A DNA stretch of 64,000 nt, taken from positions 6,076,001-6,140,000 of the forward strand of contig OZ245874.1 of assembly GCA_965229335.1 (NCBI GenBank), written 5' to 3'. This document shows positions 45,201-51,501 of the stretch, one piece after another (position 1 is the first letter of the stretch; each line of letters opens with the position of its first letter). This DNA comes from JAFKFH01 sp017307375. GTDB taxonomy: Bacteria; Pseudomonadota; Alphaproteobacteria; Ferrovibrionales; Ferrovibrionaceae. The notes beneath the pieces were generated by a model, which was given only the letters and a program-made list of their open reading frames with translations, did no database searches and was not told where the DNA came from. Position numbers and translations under genes: made by a program.

Positions 45201-46774
45201 TCATCCTTCGGAACGAACCGGGCCGCATAGGGCAATGGTCTGCGACGAGGATCCCTAAGAAGTTCTCGCGCCGACATTGTCGACGCTTTCGCGGCGAGCG
45301 CGAGCCTCGTCATCCCGCCCCAATCGAAAGGATATTCGCGGCGAAAATTTGAAGACTGAGCGATTCGAAGCGCTCGACGAAGCTGGATGTCGGGCTCTTC
45401 AGAAAGGGCCGCGGGCGCCTTGTAGGCTTCAGGCTGTTGCGTCGCAGCTTTTGGCCTGAAGCCCGCTGCGCGGTCGATCGAGTCTCGGAGCCAAGTTCCC
45501 TCCTGGTCGTCAGCACCGGGCAGGTACACTGCCGCAGGATCGGCAAGATCTCGAACTTCCGACCATCGCGCCCCAAGTTGAGAGAGTACGTATCGCAGGG
45601 TTTCGACCCGCCTCAGTGGCCGCGCGGTTAGGAGTTCATCGAAGGCGCTGCTGACCGGAAAACCAGTGTATCCGGCGACAAGCACAGCCAAGGCGGAGTG
45701 CGTCCAGCCGGCGAGCTGGTCGACAGCGTCGTCGGGGGCGGAGCCGCGGAGCAATTCGTCAGGGTCACCTCTCCGATCGGGCCAGACAACATCGACAGGC
45801 ACCGGTGCCTTCACATTCAGGAGGCTTCGCAACGCCGATGGGGTCGCACGCCGTCCCGCGTCATCTGCGTCGAGGAATAGGTGAACTGGAACTACGGAGG
45901 AGTCCTCGGCGGCGCAGAGGCGCCCAATCTGGTCGGCTTGCCGGCTGGAGAGACTAGTTCCCAGAATGGCGACCGCTGCGAGACCTAGACTGTGGAGCCG
46001 AAGGGCATCCATAAGGCCTTCGACAACGAACAGGCCATAGTTGGTGTTACCTGCCGCAACCCGTTCGGCGGTTCGGCTGGCACCAAATAGTACATCAGAT
46101 TTCCTTAAGCCTTTGGAGAACCGGTACCGGCGCCCCTTGTCTCCGCCCGTGTCACCTTCGATCTTACGGAAGACGAAGCCGCCTTCGATCTGAAAGACAA
46201 TCTGATCTCCACGCGCAATCGCGACGAGCTCGCCCTTCCGGCGTACCAATACGCCCGCCTGCTCCCAGGCTTCGCTCTGACCCGGAGAGAGCTGAGACAG
46301 CACAAGCCGATCCATATCGACCGCGTATCCTCCACCGAGGCGAAGCGAGCCCGGATCAATGCGGCGTTGTTCCGCAAAACGCCGGAGCAATTCGCTGCTA
46401 TTGTTGGCTTCCAGCCACGCCTCGAAGGCCTGAGGCCCCGCGCCGGCATCGCGGCCGCGCGCACCCGCGCGATGCCGCGGCAGCTCCACTCCGACTTCTC
46501 GCGCCAACCAGCGTACAGCGTCTTCGCGTGAGCTCTGTCGCTTACGCTCAACAAAGTCGATGACACCGCCGTGCGCCCCACATGCGAAGCAGTGGTAGTG
46601 AGGATTGTTGGCGTCACGATACAGTGCTAGTGAAGGCTTTGTGTCCGTATGAAATGGACAGATCGCCAGAGTATGGTCAGTTTGGCGCGGACCGAGCCGA
46701 ACCCCAAGCGTCCTGGCAACCTCGACAATATCCGACCTGCGGATGATCTCATCCAGCGCGCCAATACCTGCCAT
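39260..46774 (-). CDS. Giant primase-like zinc finger / TOPRIM / reverse transcriptase / nitrilase fusion, candidate anti-phage DRT
   Basis: One open frame of 2,504 codons. Residues 1-100: DnaG-type CHC2 zinc finger (Cys39, His42, Cys62, Cys65; 'CPFHTDTKPSLALY', 'HCFACGAHGGVIDF'). Residues ~246-325: TOPRIM-like fold with Glu252 in 'VVEGLMDALRLHSLG' and Asp302/Asp304 in 'LFLDADDAGRRA'. Residues ~500-870: reverse transcriptase with Asp654 in 'RLDISGFFDN', 'GVPQGPDLS' at 744 and YVDD at 795-798. Residues ~880-1960: no recognised domain. Residues ~1990-2440: nitrilase fold with Glu2075 ('LILPEYA'), Lys2156/2157 and Cys2199 ('ICSEVF'). RT-nitrilase proteins are known as DRT type 1 defence systems; the primase-like N-terminus is unusual. 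The ATG at 46774 has GGGAAGAG upstream; TTG at 46792 is an alternative. Base composition is less GC-rich than its neighbours, suggesting transfer. Confidence 0.9.
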   Translation of the reverse strand: MAGIGALDEIIRRSDIVEVARTLGVRLGPRQTDHTLAICPFHTDTKPSLALYRDANNPHYHCFACGAHGGVIDFVERKRQSSREDAVRWLAREVGVELPRHRAGARGRDAGAGPQAFEAWLEANNSSELLRRFAEQRRIDPGSLRLGGGYAVDMDRLVLSQLSPGQSEAWEQAGVLVRRKGELVAIARGDQIVFQIEGGFVFRKIEGDTGGDKGRRYRFSKGLRKSDVLFGASRTAERVAAGNTNYGLFVVEGLMDALRLHSLGLAAVAILGTSLSSRQADQIGRLCAAEDSSVVPVHLFLDADDAGRRATPSALRSLLNVKAPVPVDVVWPDRRGDPDELLRGSAPDDAVDQLAGWTHSALAVLVAGYTGFPVSSAFDELLTARPLRRVETLRYVLSQLGARWSEVRDLADPAAVYLPGADDQEGTWLRDSIDRAAGFRPKAATQQPEAYKAPAALSEEPDIQLRRALRIAQSSNFRREYPFDWGGMTRLALAAKASTMSARELLRDPRRRPLPYAARFVPKDDGRTRLKAGPWPEDSLLQQYVLSELLRARPDVPGWYTGFPAVRRIRTTSAIPVMTGPDKLRPVGPPDETAPVVAFAYQIDQEILEGEAPPAREGMFVPYRECWQQFIDHFDNFVARQPLDAGIFYAVRLDISGFFDNLPRYAVDNVLREAVADAAERCFAGRAFSDEVAALLAPESEVGAENNRARAEFVVDWLADQSFGFRYFDPGDGQIVNAPNATVGVPQGPDLSAFLANMALFPLDHAATALIEEERSRRANELDSKPRSAAAYGRYVDDMVIVSTSEALLSDIETLIGEHLRRLGLAMNAKHERTKALSRRRIREWLLGEKGAAVLVSAGGEETPSTDRTRVEDLLTVTAETPRSRVLQLLYHPDLFAERWASDAAGRKQVEGTLQRMRGLPSIKLRYNDWVSAARWALHSFIIREPDASVQQAAEGFWEEWSELYGRDTAEESFGESERDYATRQAQLTLAPLNLVLEGLERSIDSRHDRRTGLDADLRRALGRSREQLARLVYEHDFCDVLINTAARDPALHAVTPRVATMLRIQSLAIRGLAATVCAAVGLPRHSLSLEATAHYAVRRFALNGLDRDISAHAAPIVGEVPGASEIAGSPEAEPLLGLHEAIARLLADGSSGKDPLDPLSTVIHRSIANLSALVGEGRRGLGPALYLTALTNQFLSAPAAATGGPDAGEALRAFVEIVAGAPDSNQRLQERQHLLSMVAGANSAPIAVSPGVDVRAFFATQASELKAFSVVNGQSVPSPQDVLFGVEATAIDGEAQLAAFACEIPSTHNLLDPRDRKVKPEDVSADDVLIFARAYRDLATVRAAAMDDDACEAEKDAAKAAYWPVTPFHLFQPKAAQHRWLSFGAVAGLPVESQAFVRLTKERLHSVAVHANGSHLWQVGFALADALGYRGFVRSSELDRLSVAALEPDDSLESIPFYMMQLTVPRLCGAFMGRSRIPVRPSQGLPAAIEHQLERLEALSAIRDNALHLTRLLELGAETKAAELLRETPAPLQVAGALSAVFGAVGRAASRAEPIFAEHLPKPKPQVPTNRRIVDLWLAGASRIEGLGPDRTTIGLETAAAAMRVLAIARLLEALTLEVWSLLSDDDRRRIEDFSPDPADLDLPQEILLVSRAQSQRSPTAGDQVVRLLSVLAQHAAPGATARSTLEQITPLGWLVALATVTGLIDIEPLPHRTHEPRLRPELFAARKEVTKSGRTSDSEQKLWTSLSDLSQYLARGAEDETIYAVQDASWPWRGFAPLVSDAARMADVACEAARMIDRLYGLVAETRSSRLFQVSEADDKGYCLVVREAQGRQNLAGWQIDRDSLGVTRPGDLECRNDQDGTLAFVWSETRLGERLVGMSLGYRSLAAFAGLNKDSTSEVPGWIAPDEPKSGDLHLLGRAPSDTAAAQAESLFKPVEATQDSRASGGKAGDEASASGQPPIGGRRHGDDALERLKQLWHGARRPRPSAEARSTLRIALLQMSVHDIGHSFYHPVCEMTERSYRKWEECLKKLRNDGAPSKTSPSWFEARRRAILREALERCATLDVELLILPEYAMRADTVAWLSAELESLGASTSILAGTFRHPARAAPLPYHTGVGGREIGLGAIVPLIVPGRALGGGDGRSRGAKIYSRLKKYPSTGLSEFIRPEDKRLKAVYDMFVTDPELPERLRYIRDLICSEVFVAMAPANIYSTVPHLLELHERFGTSGSVNADYLQNEILADLVQIAKDTSPAIGRPLAKPRQTIMAVPAATTRPFDHHIFGEAGAKAAGLTTVFANMAGEGGGESCFIGCYRSSGIEGSSVSSLQSPYHGRAPGIWTYRFSGGAPLGKDETALVVADVNPIDTVTSKPARQVEAQPITLVAHIPFFLGTAENDSLTDKARALARRILNLDAAIPVALSSCNLTIGQVDELRAIANDLVELDSRAADSLRLRAQGLQVASMQPHAHPRMPVLIDWAYVPAPAAAVEIEFPLLDAVALTGLETV

Positions 46775-46808
46775 CGTCTCTTCCCAACCCAAGTCATTCG
46801 TAGTTCAT

Positions 46809-46823
46809 TGTCCTAGTAGGACA
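46809..46823. promoter_or_regulatory. Perfect palindrome in the promoter of the RT fusion gene
   Basis: TGTCCTAGTAGGACA has 7-bp arms around one central base, 35 bp upstream of the ATG. On the minus strand it overlaps a plausible promoter (TTGCAA, 17 bases, GACAAT). This placement is typical of a repressor operator. No regulator gene lies in the island. Confidence 0.5.
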
Positions 46824-46935
46824 TGCTAGTTGCAACCGGAACGATGCAGCCTTGCGGTTTCGACGAATGATGCGAAACAGAGCCGGCGATTGCTGTCGAT
46901 CGCGGCGGTAGTTGACGGGATGAGCCGGCGGTAGC

Positions 46936-47238
46936 GGCAGGTTCAGGGGTATGGACCAGCATACGTTGCGGGGCTGGTGCATCGCTTCAACGCCCTTGGC
47001 CCGGCCGAGCTGAAGGACAATCGCCGCGCCAGCAATCCCAGGCGGTTGTCGGCCGCGCAGCAGGTTGGCCTGAATCTTGAAGACCGGCCCGGAACCCGCC
47101 GTCGATGGCGTGGTGCGCTAGCGGCACGCCGACCTCCGACTCGTCATCGAGGAGCGCTTCGGGATCGCCTACCCTGAGCGCACCGTCGGGAAGTTGCTCA
47201 CGGCTCTTTGCTTCTCTCACATCAGCGCGTCACGCCTT
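46936..47238 (+). pseudogene. IS630-family transposase relic with frameshifts and a stop
   Basis: Pieces of an IS630 N-terminal region can be read in order across three frames: 'MDQHTLRGW', 'HRFNALGPAELKDN', 'GPEPAVDGVVR', then an in-frame stop (TAG in place of Trp), then 'RHADLRLVIEERFGIAYPERTVGKLLTALCFSHISA'. At least two frameshifts and one stop inactivate it, and the catalytic DDE half is missing. It lies between the RT fusion gene and tRNA-Glu. The stretch 47239-47417 is AT-richer and shows nothing recognised. Confidence 0.75.
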
Positions 47239-47417
47239 ACTGGCGATAATAACACTTATCGCTATCTACACTCTGATACGAGCCGGTTTTACCTTATCCA
47301 GTCTACCATCGTCCCGCTGCGCCATAGCGGCAATCACGCCTGTTTGTGCTCGCACAACAGGTTTAACCCAGCGCGACACGACACTGAACCAGCGATTTCA
47401 GGAGCTTAGGCGGCCTG

Positions 47418-47493
47418 TGGCGTCCCCAAGGGGATTCGAACCCCTGTTTGCGCCGTGAGAGGGCGCCGTCCTAGGCCTCTAGACGATGGGGAC
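47418..47493 (-). tRNA. tRNA-Glu (anticodon CTC)
   Basis: A complete cloverleaf can be drawn. The 7-bp acceptor stem is GTCCCCA/TGGGGAC. The anticodon arm GCGCC-CTCTCAC-GGCGC has anticodon CTC. The T arm is AGGGG-TTCGAAT-CCCCT, and CCA is encoded at 47418-47420. The 3' end faces the accessory island, the usual side for integrase-mediated insertion. No second copy of the tRNA 3' end was seen at the island's left side. Confidence 0.95.
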
Positions 47494-47534
47494 CAGAGGG
47501 CCGTGAGGCCCGCCTTTTAGTCGATCGCCGGGGG

Positions 47535-48566
47535 TCACGCAAGGGCTTTTGCGTGGCCGACGAAGTTTTCCACCTCGGCCGCCGAGGTGGCGAACGAGCA
47601 GACCAGGCGCACCAGCCGGGTGCCCGGCGGGCCCCAGCGATGGAACCTGCCCCCGGCGGCCTCCAGGCCCTGGATCATCGCTTCCGGCAGTTCGACGAAG
47701 ATCTCGTTGGCCTCGACCGGGTCGACCAGCCGCACGCCGGGCAGCGCGCGCAGGCCTTCGGCCAGGCGCCGGGCGGCGTCGTTGGCGTGGCGGGCATTGG
47801 CGAGCCACAGGTCGTTGTCGAGATAGGCGTCGAGCTGGGCCGAGAGGAAGCGCATCTTGGAGAACAGGTGGCCGGCCCGCTTGCGCCGCCACTGGAAATT
47901 CTCGGCCAGGCCGCGGTCGAAGAAGATCACCGCCTCGGCGCCGAGCGCGCCGTTCTTGGTCGCCCCGAAGGAGAGCACGTCGACCCCGGCCTTCCAGGTC
48001 AGTTCGGCCGCGGTCGCATTGGTCGAGACCAGCGCGTTGCCGAAGCGCGCGCCGTCCATGTGCAGGCGCATGCCGTGGCCGCGGGCGATCTCGGCCAGGG
48101 CGGCGACCTCGCCGGGGCGGTAGACCGCGCCGCGCTCGGACGCCTGGCTGATCGAGACCGCCTGGGGCTGGACATGATGCTCGACGCCGAAGCCGGCCTG
48201 GCCCAGCGCCTGGGACAGCGCGGCGGCCGTCACCTTGGCATGGGCGCCGTCGACCAGCACCATCTTGGCGCCCGCGGTATAGAATTCCGGCGCGCCGGCC
48301 TCGTCGACCTCGACATGGGCGTCGCGATGGCAATAGACCGCGCCCCACGGGCTGACCAGGGTCGAGAGCGCCAGGGCATTGGCCGCCGTGCCGGTCGCCA
48401 CCGGGAAGACGATGCAGTCGGTTTCGAAGATGTCCCGCAGGCGTCGTTCGACGCGCCCGGTGATCGCGTCGCCGCCATAGGAGGTATCGGTGCCCTGGTT
48501 GGCGCGGATCAGCGCCTCGATCATGGCAGGGTGGGCGCCGGCGACGTTGTCGCTGCGGAAATCCAT
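47535..48566 (-). CDS. ltaE: Low-specificity L-threonine aldolase / beta-eliminating lyase family
   Basis: This 343-residue fold type I PLP enzyme has 'FRSDNVAGAHPAMIEALIRANQGTDTSYGGD', 'FPVATGTAANALALSTLVSPWGAVYCHRDAHVEVDE', 'HMDGARFGNALVST' and the cofactor lysine in 'LSFGATKNGALGAEAVIFF'. It cleaves L-threonine or allo-threonine to glycine and acetaldehyde. The start at 48566 matches the conserved N-terminus; the frame is open beyond. tRNA-Glu lies directly downstream on the same strand. Confidence 0.93.
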   Translation of the reverse strand: MDFRSDNVAGAHPAMIEALIRANQGTDTSYGGDAITGRVERRLRDIFETDCIVFPVATGTAANALALSTLVSPWGAVYCHRDAHVEVDEAGAPEFYTAGAKMVLVDGAHAKVTAAALSQALGQAGFGVEHHVQPQAVSISQASERGAVYRPGEVAALAEIARGHGMRLHMDGARFGNALVSTNATAAELTWKAGVDVLSFGATKNGALGAEAVIFFDRGLAENFQWRRKRAGHLFSKMRFLSAQLDAYLDNDLWLANARHANDAARRLAEGLRALPGVRLVDPVEANEIFVELPEAMIQGLEAAGGRFHRWGPPGTRLVRLVCSFATSAAEVENFVGHAKALA

Positions 48567-48580
48567 CGGTCGATCCCTTT

Positions 48581-49006
48581 CTAGAAATCGATGAGTAGCG
48601 GAACGGGGCGGAAGGCGCCGGCGGTCGAGGCGCGCCAGGCCAGGGTCTGCACGGCCTGGCGGGCGACGAGCGCGGTGATGACCAGGAACAGGTCGGGTTC
48701 GTAGGCGAGCTGCACGTCGGCCTCGCCCGGCACCGGCCCGCCTTCCGGGCGGGCATGCCACAGGCCCAGGACCTTCTGGTTCTGGCCGCGCAATTCGCGC
48801 TCCAGCCCGATGCGCAGGCCGCCGTCGATCTCGTAGCGCCGCTTGCGGTCGGCGGCGCGGTTGGGCGAGACCTCGATGCGGGTGACCACCCCGGCATCGC
48901 CGAAACCCCGCCGGCCGACCAGCAGCGCGCAGGCCTGGTCGGGCGCGGTGCGCTCGGCCAGGTCGACGAGCTGGCGAAGGTCGGCCGCGGCGAGGCGCAG
49001 GCTCAT
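48581..49006 (-). CDS. JAB/MPN-fold protein with a degenerate JAMM motif
   Basis: This 141-residue protein resembles bacterial Mov34/JAB domains ('IEVSPNRAADRKRRYEIDGG', then 'VLGLWHARPEGGPVPGEADVQLAY'). In active JAMM peptidases the motif is H-x-H-P..S..D with an upstream Glu. Here His84 and Asp97 remain, but the second His is Arg86, the Ser is Gly/Glu, and the Glu position in 'PDQACALLVG' is Gln/Ala. It is therefore probably not a zinc peptidase. It overlaps the small membrane-protein gene upstream by one base and lies 14 bp before ltaE. Confidence 0.75.
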   Translation of the reverse strand: MSLRLAAADLRQLVDLAERTAPDQACALLVGRRGFGDAGVVTRIEVSPNRAADRKRRYEIDGGLRIGLERELRGQNQKVLGLWHARPEGGPVPGEADVQLAYEPDLFLVITALVARQAVQTLAWRASTAGAFRPVPLLIDF

Positions 49007-49374
49007 CACTCGGCCTTGAGATCGAGCTGGCCGGCCACCGCGGCGGCGCGCGGGTCGACGAAGATCAGCCGGGTCGTGCCGTCGGCCAGGCGCAGGCGCA
49101 GCACGACACGGTCGCCGGTCGCGGCCATGTCGGTCAGCACGGCGCCGCGCGGCAGGGCGACGGGTCCGGTCGGGAGGGCGGGCGCAGTCAGGGCGGTGGG
49201 CGGCGCCACCTTGGCGCCGGCCGGCTCGCCCATTTTCGAGGCCCGCCAGAACAGCCCGACGATCAGGGCGACGACCCCGACGACGATGAGCAGGCCGAGG
49301 CCGATGACGACGGCCTTGAGCACGCGTATGTTGGGGGCCGCCGCGTCGGCTCCCTCGTTCGTTTCCATCGCCAT
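49006..49374 (-). CDS. Small single-pass membrane protein (DUF6476-like)
   Basis: This 122-residue protein has one hydrophobic segment near residues 18-42 ('VLKAVVIGLGLLIVVGVVALIVGLFWRA'), a Pro/Ala-rich linker, and a C-terminal beta-strand domain ('GDRVVLRLRLADGTTRLIFVDPRAAAVAGQLDL'). The layout is that of alphaproteobacterial DUF6476 proteins, whose function is unknown. ATG at 49374 or 49368 may start it. The divergent rluD-like gene begins at 49373, so the two starts practically coincide. Confidence 0.75.
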   Translation of the reverse strand: MAMETNEGADAAAPNIRVLKAVVIGLGLLIVVGVVALIVGLFWRASKMGEPAGAKVAPPTALTAPALPTGPVALPRGAVLTDMAATGDRVVLRLRLADGTTRLIFVDPRAAAVAGQLDLKAE

Positions 49375-50347
49375 GCCCCCGATCCATTCCGTCATTGCCC
49401 AGCCCGAGGATCAGGGCGAGCGGCTCGACAGCTTCTTCAGCCGCCGGCTCGGCCCCGAGATCGCCGGGCTGTCGCGCTCGCGCGTCAAGTCCCTGATCGA
49501 ACAGGGGCTGGCACAGGCCGACGGCCGGACGATAACGGAGCCCTCGCATCGGGTCAAACCGGGAACGGCCTATCGTCTGTCGATGCCCGAGGCCGCCCCG
49601 GCCGAGCCGGTGGCCCAGGAAATTCCGCTGACCGTGCTGTTCGAGGACGCGCATCTGATCGTGATCGACAAGCCGGCGGGCCTGGTCGTCCATCCCGCGC
49701 CCGGCAACCCCGACCAGACGCTGGTCAACGCGCTGCTCAACCATTGCGGCGACAGCCTGGCCGGCATCGGCGGGGTGCGCCGGCCCGGCATCGTCCACCG
49801 GCTGGACAAGGACACCTCCGGCGTGATGGTGGTGGCCAAGACCGACCAGGCCCACCAGGCGCTGACCTCGGCCTTCGCCGCGCGCGATATCGACCGCGCC
49901 TATCTGGCGGTGTGCTGGGGGTTGCCGGCGCCGACGTCCGGCGAAATATCCGGCGCCATCGGCCGCGACCCGAAGAACCGCAAGCGCATGGCCGTGGTCT
50001 CGCGCGGCGGGCGCGAGGCCATCACCCGCTACCGGGTCGAGCGCGCCTTCGGCCTGGCCGCCGCGGCCCTCGAATGCCGGCTCTTGACCGGCCGCACCCA
50101 TCAGATCCGCGTCCATCTCACCCATGCCGGGCACCCGCTGATCGGCGATCCCGTCTATGGCCGGGCGACCGCGGCGCGGCTGAAGGCGCTGGGCGCCGAA
50201 GGCCGGGAGGCGGCCTTGAATTTCCCGCGCCAGGCATTACATGCCCGGCTCCTGGGTTTTGCCCATCCGGCGACCGGCGAAGCCCTCCGCTTCGAAACCG
50301 CGCCGCCGGCCGATCTGCAGGACCTTCTCGCCCGTATAGAACGATAG
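49373..50347 (+). CDS. rluD: RluD-family 23S rRNA pseudouridine synthase
   Basis: This 324-residue enzyme has an N-terminal S4 RNA-binding domain ('GERLDSFFSRRLGPEIAGLSRSRVKSLIEQGLAQADG') and a pseudouridine synthase domain with the catalytic Asp in 'GIVHRLDKDTSGVMVVAKTD'. Motif III is 'LTGRTHQIRVHLTHAGHPLIGDPVYG'. It isomerises uridines in 23S rRNA helix 69 if truly RluD. In alphaproteobacteria this gene commonly precedes rpoH, as here. Confidence 0.93.
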   Translation: MPPIHSVIAQPEDQGERLDSFFSRRLGPEIAGLSRSRVKSLIEQGLAQADGRTITEPSHRVKPGTAYRLSMPEAAPAEPVAQEIPLTVLFEDAHLIVIDKPAGLVVHPAPGNPDQTLVNALLNHCGDSLAGIGGVRRPGIVHRLDKDTSGVMVVAKTDQAHQALTSAFAARDIDRAYLAVCWGLPAPTSGEISGAIGRDPKNRKRMAVVSRGGREAITRYRVERAFGLAAAALECRLLTGRTHQIRVHLTHAGHPLIGDPVYGRATAARLKALGAEGREAALNFPRQALHARLLGFAHPATGEALRFETAPPADLQDLLARIER

Positions 50348-50529
50348 ATCCCTGCGGTGACCGGCTTGTGACGGCGATCACAGGGGCCGCCCAATTTCCG
50401 ACAAGTTTCGTCGGGTATTCTTGACGGCGTGACGTCGCTGTCACTAGGCTTAAGTCCAGCAAGGGGGCGTTTTCGCATGTGGTTGTCGAAAACCGGGCCT
50501 TTGCGGAACAGTTGGAAGGAGTGCGTGCA

Positions 50530-51411
50530 ATGAGCGCAGCCACCCTGCCCGTCCTGAATTCGGAATCGGGCCTCGCCCGCTACCTCGCGGAAATCCGCCG
50601 CTTCCCGATGCTGGAAGCCGAGCAGGAGTTCATGCTGGCCAAGCGCTGGCGCGAGCATGGCGATGTCGACGCGGCCCACCAGCTGGTCACCAGCCATCTG
50701 CGCCTCGTCGCCAAGATCGCCATGGGCTATCGCGGCTACGGCCTGCCGGTCTCCGAACTGATCGCCGAAGGCAATATCGGCATGATGCAGGCGGTGAAGC
50801 GCTTCGAACCCGATCGCGGCTTCCGCCTGGCCACCTATGCCATGTGGTGGATCCGCGCCTCGATTCAAGAATACATCCTGCGTTCGTGGTCGCTGGTGAA
50901 GCTCGGCACCACCGCGGCGCAGAAGAAGCTGTTCTTCAACCTGCGCCGGATCAAGGGCCAGCTGAAGGCGATCGACGACGGCGACCTGTCGCCCGACACC
51001 GTCCGGCAGATCGCGACAAAGCTCGGTGTCGCCGAGGACGAGGTGGTGTCGATGAACCGCCGGCTGGCCGCGCCCGACCATTCGCTGAACGCGCCGCTGC
51101 GCGTCGACGGCGAGGGCGAATGGCAGGACTGGCTGGTCGACGACCAGCCCAGCCAGGAAACCCGGCTGGCCGACGATCAGGAACTGACCCAGCGCCGGGC
51201 CCTGCTGACCCGGGCGATGACCGACCTGAACGAACGCGAGCGCGAAATCCTGAACGAGCGGCGCCTGAAGGACGAGCCGTCGACGCTGGAGGACCTGAGC
51301 CAGCGCTTCGGCATCAGCCGCGAGCGGGTGCGGCAGATCGAGGTCCGTGCCTTCGAGAAGCTGCAGAAGGCGATGACTGCGGCCGCGAAGTCACAGGGGC
51401 TGGTGGCGTAA
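50530..51411 (+). CDS. rpoH: RNA polymerase sigma factor RpoH (sigma-32)
   Basis: This 293-residue heat-shock sigma factor has region 2 'LVTSHLRLVAKIAMGYRGYGLPVSELIAEGNIGMMQAVKRFEPDRGFRLATYAMWWIRASIQEYILRSWSLVKLGTTAAQKKLFFNLR', including the RpoH box 'QKKLFFNLR'. Region 4 ends 'LSQRFGISRERVRQIEVRAFEKLQKAM'. AAGGAG precedes the ATG at 50530. A TTGACG at 50421-50426 with TAGGCT 18 bp downstream is a possible promoter in the 180-bp leader. A strong bidirectional terminator follows. Confidence 0.97.
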   Translation: MSAATLPVLNSESGLARYLAEIRRFPMLEAEQEFMLAKRWREHGDVDAAHQLVTSHLRLVAKIAMGYRGYGLPVSELIAEGNIGMMQAVKRFEPDRGFRLATYAMWWIRASIQEYILRSWSLVKLGTTAAQKKLFFNLRRIKGQLKAIDDGDLSPDTVRQIATKLGVAEDEVVSMNRRLAAPDHSLNAPLRVDGEGEWQDWLVDDQPSQETRLADDQELTQRRALLTRAMTDLNEREREILNERRLKDEPSTLEDLSQRFGISRERVRQIEVRAFEKLQKAMTAAAKSQGLVA

Positions 51412-51451
51412 CTCCCTCCGCCCCCCGGCCCCGCCAAGGGCACAAAAAGTC

Positions 51452-51479
51452 AGCGCCGGCAGAAGCCGGCGCTTTTTTG
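51452..51479. terminator. Bidirectional intrinsic terminator between rpoH and purA
   Basis: A perfect 9-bp stem AGCGCCGGC/GCCGGCGCT with an AGAA loop is followed on the plus strand by TTTTTT. It is preceded by AAAAAG, which gives a T-run on the minus strand. It can end both convergent genes. Confidence 0.9.
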
Positions 51480-51501
51480 TTCGGCCTGCGTCCGGGAAAC
51501 C

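Noticed and set aside
39260..46774. Group II intron or retron as the explanation for the reverse transcriptase
   Set aside because: No intron ribozyme-like flanks, maturase or endonuclease domains were seen, and no retron-type msr/msd structure was evident upstream. The primase-like and nitrilase fusions also point away from both.
47239..47417. A short integrase fragment next to tRNA-Glu
   Set aside because: The small frames here show no integrase motifs; apparent protein-like ends come from reading through the tRNA gene.
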